NCBI GenBank assembly: GCA_951804985.1
Contig: OX638131.1
Span: 42,383,121-42,447,120 of the forward strand
From: Dryomyza anilis
Taxonomy: Eukaryota; Arthropoda; Insecta; Diptera; Dryomyzidae
DNA length: 64,000 nt
Direction of reading: 5' to 3'
This document shows, piece by piece, positions 58,269-64,000 of this stretch. Positions within the stretch are counted from its first letter, which is position 1; every line of letters starts with the position of its first letter. Below the pieces are notes generated by a model. The model was not told the DNA's origin. It did not search any database and saw only the letters and a list, made by a program, of their open reading frames with translations. Position numbers and translations under genes: made by a program.

Positions 58269-59444
58269 CACGCAGACAATAAACATGATTGTGGTGATTA
58301 TATTTGAAGGGTATTGGTAACTCAGCGACTAGAAATATACTGATTTATTAAGAAGATGAAATTAATCAAAGTGCGCATCGCACGACCGCTCTAGTTCAAC
58401 CTTTTACTGTCACTGACTCGTTGCCAAACTCCCGAGATCTCTTTTGCTCTAATCTTACAGAAATTACAAAGGGATAACAAGATCAGTCGTGTGTTGCGTA
58501 GTAACAAAATATGAATACAAAACAATAATTTATCGATTACAAATAATAACAAAATAATATAGAAAGAGGCTCAAAATAATGTGTTTGGTTCCCAAACAGG
58601 TATCATAAAATATTTGGGGTTATGGTTGTGGCAATCATACAATATGTATAATATGATCCCGTCAGTGACAACATTGTATACCTTAATATGCCATTAAGCG
58701 AGCATTGTATGATTCTAAATAATAAATTATAATATTATGTTCAGTCAATGATTGTTAATATAATGGCATGATTGGTATTGACCATATTTGGTTCGTGACC
58801 GTACTTTTTGTAACCATAACATTGTTTTTTTCTACCATCTTTTATTTTTTTTTCACTATATTATGAAACTAAATAATTGTTAATATCATGTAATGATTAA
58901 TAGTAATATAATAGTTTGGCGCTACAGTCCTGTATAGAACTTCGGCCGAGCTCTCTCACCATTTTGAGCTGTGCGTGTTATATTTGTACTCAAAGTGGTG
59001 GGACCTACAGTTTATTGCCGAATCCGAACGGCGGGTGAGAGCTTTTTCATAGGCAATGTTTTACTCTCGTAGGTTTGCCATTTACTGCCGAGAGGTAGCG
59101 CCGTATAGAAAAATGTTTCTATGAAAAGATGTTGTTAGCCCCAGTCCAGGCTTGAACCGGGGACCTTTCGGCTCGCAGTCCAACGCACTAACCACTGAGC
59201 TACCGCGGCTAATGATTGGTATTTACAATATTTTGATCACGGCAATATTTTCGAAACCATATTTTGTTTTTCAGAGAGACATACATTTTGAAATAACATA
59301 TCTAATATAATATAAATATAGCAACCTTATTATTGTTGAAATATAATCGAAATTACTATACTTTGATTGCAACAACCATTTATAACTGTCGAGAGCATAG
59401 TATAATTGTCGAGATCATGTCACAACCATATTTTTCTCTGCGTG
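58269..59444. mobile_element. TA-flanked TIR element carrying a nested SINE
   Basis: TA|CACGCAGACAATAAACATG at the left and CATATTTTTCTCTGCG then TG|TA at the right. Internal GATTGTGG/CCACAACCAT-type words recur in both orientations. Without the SINE and its duplication the element is about 0.86 kb. No transposase was recognised. Confidence 0.5.
58899..59209 (-). mobile_element. tRNA-derived SINE nested in the TIR element
   Basis: Flanked by perfect TAATGATT duplications (58891-58898 and 59210-59217). A-box-like TAGCTCAGTGG (plus 59192-59202) and B-box-like GGTTCAAGCC (plus 59149-59158) are present on the minus strand. It inserted after the surrounding element. Confidence 0.9.
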
Positions 59445-59934
59445 TATGCCCTATTATTTAAGATTAGTTCCGAATCAGTAATTTTAGTTTATACTGATTT
59501 AATCGATCATTATGATAAGATCGGTGAATATAATATATCTATCAATGAATGTCGGCAAACAAATTACATAATTCAAATACTTTGAAAGTGTGTTTAATAA
59601 TGGAAATACCCAAAATTAAATGCAAACCCATAACGAAATAAACCAAGAATATGATTGGAAGAAAAAATGAAAACATTTTATAATTGAAAACATATATTTG
59701 ATGGTCATACTTGGCGTTTACATTTATTCACAATGTTTTTAAATTATTTTATTACTCATTTCATGACTGATATTGTTAATAATATATTAATAATCTGGAG
59801 ATTAATTAACATGTGGTTGCTGCAAAACATATTTATTACCTGTGATGCTGCAAATACAAATATGTTCGTCACATAGTACTTCAGATATATCACTTCATTT
59901 GTACAAATTATCTTTTTAGGTTTGCCTGATCGTA

Positions 59935-60657
59935 CACCCAGAAAAAATACTATATAAATAATAGTTTTTTACTATTAAAAATAATCAATAGGATAAATTA
60001 TTATTTTAATCGGAAAATACCATTAAATACTAGAAAATACCATGACATTGCCATTGAGTTTATATGAAAGATTTATTTTTTGTATACTATTAAATCAATA
60101 ATTGTCCTATTGACTGTCCTAACTATTGACTATTGACAAGTATTCAGTAAGAGATCACAATTTATGCATCAATTTACCGTTTTCTTTTCGAAACATCAAG
60201 CTAATTGTATGTATTTTTTCTGACATTTTCATTTGTATAATTTTGTTAATATACAATTGTAACCAGTTTAAATTAGATAAAGTTTAGGTATCCTGAATAG
60301 ATTAGCTGATAAGCATAACAATTTCAAGGTGCAAAGGTGGTTAAAATTAGACCATTATTTAAAGACCTGAAAAAAAAACATTTCCCTGAAAAGGCCCATT
60401 TTCAATTTGTTATTCATCGATTCCTAAAATATATTCAGATCCATTTTTTAAATTGACCCACTCACAAAAAATATACCATAAAATTAATATACCATAAATT
60501 AATAGTAATAGCTGATATTGTCAATAGCATAAACTAATTCAATCGGTATTATTATTTTTAAGTATGTATGAAAATATTTATTTTTTTCTATACTATTAAA
60601 TCAATAACTGTTCCAATAACAAATTTTAAGGCGATTCTATGGTATTTTTTCTGAGTG
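59935..60657. mobile_element. TIR element (CAC...GTG termini)
   Basis: Left TA|CACCCAGAAAAAATACTAT and right ATGGTATTTTTTCTGAGTG|CA are 19-bp inverted repeats with two mismatches. The right flank CA suggests a mutated TA. Internal ACTATTAAATCAATAA words occur twice, at 60089 and 60592. 723 bp, no gene. Confidence 0.55.
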
Positions 60658-60952
60658 CATTACTTTACAACCAGCGGCAATTTTTTTATTTACACAAAAT
60701 AACCGTTTCCCCAAACATTTACTTGGAAATAGTATATCACCTATTTTTTTAACCACAACAGTTATTTGTAATTATTCAGATATATTTGAGAAATGGCTTT
60801 TCTTAAAAATATTTCGCAAATATTAGCAAATTCACTTGTATTATACTTTGAGAAATTATAATTATAATTACCGTCCTTTAACCCTTTAATCGGCATATTA
60901 GAAATAGCACGTTGTTTATTAAAAGAATAATGGTTTTAGGGTAATTTTTTTA

Positions 60953-61619
60953 CATAGAAAAAAAATGTACATCAGATTGAGGCATACCGCTCTTAAACCA
61001 TGATTCATTCTATTGAAGAACCATTCATAAAATTAAGGACTAACGAAATCAATAATATGAATGCGATCATAAATATGAATACATTTCATCATATTAATAT
61101 ACAAGAACATAAAATACAACATATTTTACTTCATAATGAAGAATGCTGTTCATCAAACCAAATATGTATGTTCTTGTATGTTATTTCCTATATAATGCTG
61201 GCTCGACATGCTAAATTTTAAATTACAACTTTTTATTTATAAAAATTATAAAATCGTTGAAATTTTTGTTTTTTTTTTTTGATTTTTTTTTTTAAATATT
61301 TTTTTTTCTATAATTTTTTTTTAAATAAAATTTTTACAACAACACTTTTTTTCGAATTAAAAAAAAATGTTTAAATCCGTTTACAAATATTATATTCATA
61401 ACAAATTCATCAATATGACGATTCAAATTCATTGTGTTGAATATTTCGTTCTTCACTATGATGTTCGATAGTACGAACAATTTAATATGTATATAATGAA
61501 TGTATTCATCAATATGTCATTTAATAAACGGTAGTATCAATATAATGAATCTGGTACTTGGTGAAAAAATTCATAATATTAATGAATAAATTCATCATAT
61601 TGATGATTTTTTTTCTGTG
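60953..61619. mobile_element. TA-flanked TIR element
   Basis: Left TA|CATAGAAAAAAAATG and right ATTTTTTTTCTGTG|TA, with ATCATATTAAT-type words (TTCATCATATTAAT, TTCATCATATTGATG) inside both halves. A 73-codon frame at 61000 is AT-driven and not called. 667 bp. Confidence 0.5.
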
Positions 61620-61621
61620 TA

Positions 61622-63743
61622 CGAGAAATACGAATCCGAAGTACATTTATCGATTTTTTGCTTGTACAGACTCAAGCATGATTTCAAAACTATGATGGTA
61701 CTTTTTTAAAATATGCATTTTGAAGTTCTATCAAGATTTTTTAAAAGAAAACAGAAGAATATTTTAATTAGATTAAATTTTACATCATTAAATTTTACAT
61801 TTTATAATATCATATTTTTCATAATATTGTTGTTTTCAATATTTCAACAAAAGATAAGAATGCAATTATCTTTTCGGAATTAAGCACTGAAACACCTTTC
61901 GTAATAATACAAAATCTTAAATTGAATTTTTGCATATACATTTTTTACTTTCTAAAAATACAAAATTGAAAGACTCGGTAGGATCTCCAAAACTTTTTCA
62001 AATATTCCGAAACAATTACATATTATTTTTTATCTTAATTCCATTTAGCACTATTTATTTAAATATTTTTTTTAATAATCACCCCAGTAGACAGTTTTAC
62101 CGAATGAAGGGTAAATTCAATGTATAAAAAATAACTGGAAAAGAGAAACAACCTCAATTTTAGTTTGATTATGTGATTATATATATTTCACCTTTAAATT
62201 CAACAAAGTCAGCACATTTTTCTTAACATTTCCCTTATTCGATGGGATTATTTTATAACTTATAAATAATATTTCATAAAAACCAAATTAATTTCAGTAG
62301 ACATTTTTTACGTCTTTTGAATTTTAATTAAATCTAAAAGTTTGTATCGACTTTCAATTATATGTGTTCATTTTTCGTTCGTATTTTAAGTCAAATATAT
62401 GCGCTGGGCCCGTTTTGAGTTATTACAAAATACATCAAAAAATAATTAAAAAATATATTTAATTTTTAGAAATTAGTATTCTATTTTTGTTTTCTGTTAT
62501 GCATTTTTTATCTTTTTACAACTTTAATTTTATTAAATAAAACAAAATTATCTTTATTAAATTCGATTATTTATCTTTTAATACTATAATATGAACTTAA
62601 AAAGAGATATAAAGGCAAGACAAAAATACAAATGACAACTTTATTGAAGCATATTTCCATTGTCTTACTTTGTGGCACATCGTAAATCAATGTCAATCAC
62701 GTTTCAGCCTTGAAACATGGAAATGCCATGTTATTACCATGGATTTCTGTTGCCATCGAAAACAAATAATGATTTAATATTATTATTTTCTTTTTTGTTT
62801 TTGGTGTAAAATATATTTACATATAGTACATATGCCCTGAAGAATTCGTTTTCTCATTTTTGGCTTGTGAAAATAGCAATTTTAGAAATGTAATAAAATA
62901 TTGACTATAAGAAAATATTTGTAGTATAAAAGAAAATAGTACATAGAAAATTAATGAAATTTAAATCTAAATAATGAAATATGCATTACAAAGCTGAGAT
63001 TACTATTAAAAATTTATAGAAAACAAATATGAAGATATTTCAAGTTTAAATAGAATTTAAAATATCTATAGAAAGTTCATTGTTATCTCTTTCAACAATA
63101 CCATATAAATTATGTGAAAAAATTCCGATTTTTAGGGTGAATTTGAAATTTCTATTATCGCATTCAGAAACAAAAATTTTAGTATTACATATAATCAATT
63201 TATTTCGCTTTGTAATTAATGATTAGGAGAAAACTAAGTATTAGTTTAAATGTGAATTAATTTCTAAAAACTTAATAATAAATAATTATTAATCGATATT
63301 TTGTATATTTTCTACATATGTTCAAGCATTCAAAATTCAATTAGAAAAGGTTTAAAATATGCAAATTATTACAACCCGTTTGACTAATTGTCACAGCTTG
63401 CTGTTAACATAATTCGCAAAGCATTAATATTAATTTTACAGTCGGTTGGCCAACGTTCTAGTGCGACAACAACAAAAACAATTTCTCGGTTAGTAATACT
63501 AAAAGTTTAAGGTAAACTTACACTCACACTCGTTCCTCGTACAACGTTCTAAACCACACATAAACAAACACTCACTCAGAAACTCAATTTCCACAGGTAA
63601 TAAATTTTACTGAAAGGACACCTGTTTCCTGCTCCATCGTTTTTTTTTCGTCCGATGATAATTTATGCTGTGCTCCTTGAGGACCTGCGGCAGATGCTAA
63701 TGATTAACAGAAATAGAGTTGTCTTCAAAGAATGAGAAATAGA
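61622..63743. other. AT-rich sequence, no gene seen
   Basis: Mostly AT-rich and unique. A small island at 63440-63600 (GTCGGTTGGCCAACGTTC, ACAACAACAAAAACAATT) has 5'-leader-like composition and follows TTTTACAG, but cannot be assigned. Confidence 0.3.
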
Positions 63744-64000
63744 ATAATAATAAATAATAATAATAATTGTTTGACCCTAAAGTCCTAAACTTAGGCCGAG
63801 CTCTCTCATCATTCCGAATTTAAACGGTGGGGTGAACACTTTTCATTGGCAGTGTATACGGTCGGAGGTTTCCCATTGATACCGAGAGGTAGCGCGGTAT
63901 AGAAAAATGTTTTTCTATTAAAAGATGTTGTTAGCCCCAGCCCGGGTTATGAACTTGTAATCTATCGGCCCACCGTTCCATAGACATGGGTTCTTAAAAT
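63744..64000 (-). mobile_element. tRNA-derived SINE, diverged, runs off the window
   Basis: (ATT)n tail, GAGCTCTCTCATCATT, CCGAGAGGTAGCGCGGTATAG and AAAAGATGTTGTTAGCCC match the SINE family. It lacks the TGTACTCAAAGTGG segment, and its B-box region is degenerate, so it is an older copy. Confidence 0.75.

Noticed and set aside
63434..63488. Possible leader exon after TTTTACAG with donor CTCG|GTTAGT
   Set aside because: Leader-like composition only; no coding content and weak donor, so it cannot be distinguished from chance.

Overview
The window is AT-rich eukaryotic nuclear DNA from a dipteran insect. The best evidence is a set of elements with the mini-me/DINE-1 layout (terminal TATACCCTACAC hairpin, TATATATTCTTGATCAGCAT core, GTCT/GTCC tract, terminal hairpin ending in CCCAACTCGTTTT or CCCAACTGGTT). 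These are known from Drosophila and other flies. 50-60 bp introns, TATA/TCAGT core promoters, tRNA-derived SINEs and ATAT-targeting LTRs also fit. The repeat load suggests a fly with a larger genome than Drosophila melanogaster (inference; family not determined). No bacterial operons, CRISPR arrays or viral genes are present.

Most of the window is intergenic or intronic and layered with transposable elements. 1-620: a flank with a possible core promoter. 835-6200: nested repeats, namely two copies of a composite minisatellite element, a (TA)n tract, a palindromic element with a tRNA-like B box, and DINE-1-like copies. 6200-20567: unique AT-rich DNA with SINEs, DINEs, small TIR elements and a solo LTR. 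20568-23059: the largest minisatellite element. 23060-30588: unique DNA, a 5'-truncated RTE-type LINE with target duplication, a TIR element and a SINE.

30589-35940 is the one gene-bearing block: a cluster of four related small genes for secreted or degenerate proteins. All share a 34-nt first exon that splits the signal peptide in phase 1, a roughly 52-60 bp intron, and an upstream GATA site joined to an ATGCAAAT octamer. Two look intact (30629-31093 and 33193-33637, both minus strand), one is a pseudogene (34904-35113, plus) and one is a remnant (35685-35793, minus). The architecture resembles dipteran salivary-glue (Sgs) and mucin-like genes, but this is inference.

36085-36117 and 55331-55362 look like isolated first coding exons of larger genes on the plus strand. 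37000-47884 holds DINEs, a decayed hAT transposon with a recognisable C-terminal dimerisation segment, a second solo LTR, a SINE, a piggyBac-type MITE and a TA-flanked MITE. 47885-53300 holds three copies of a foldback-like element filled with TTTACGAA/TTCGTAAA motifs, two carrying a decayed multi-exon gene. 53589-64000 has more DINEs (two forming a 440-bp inverted repeat), nested MITE/SINE insertions, and unique DNA.
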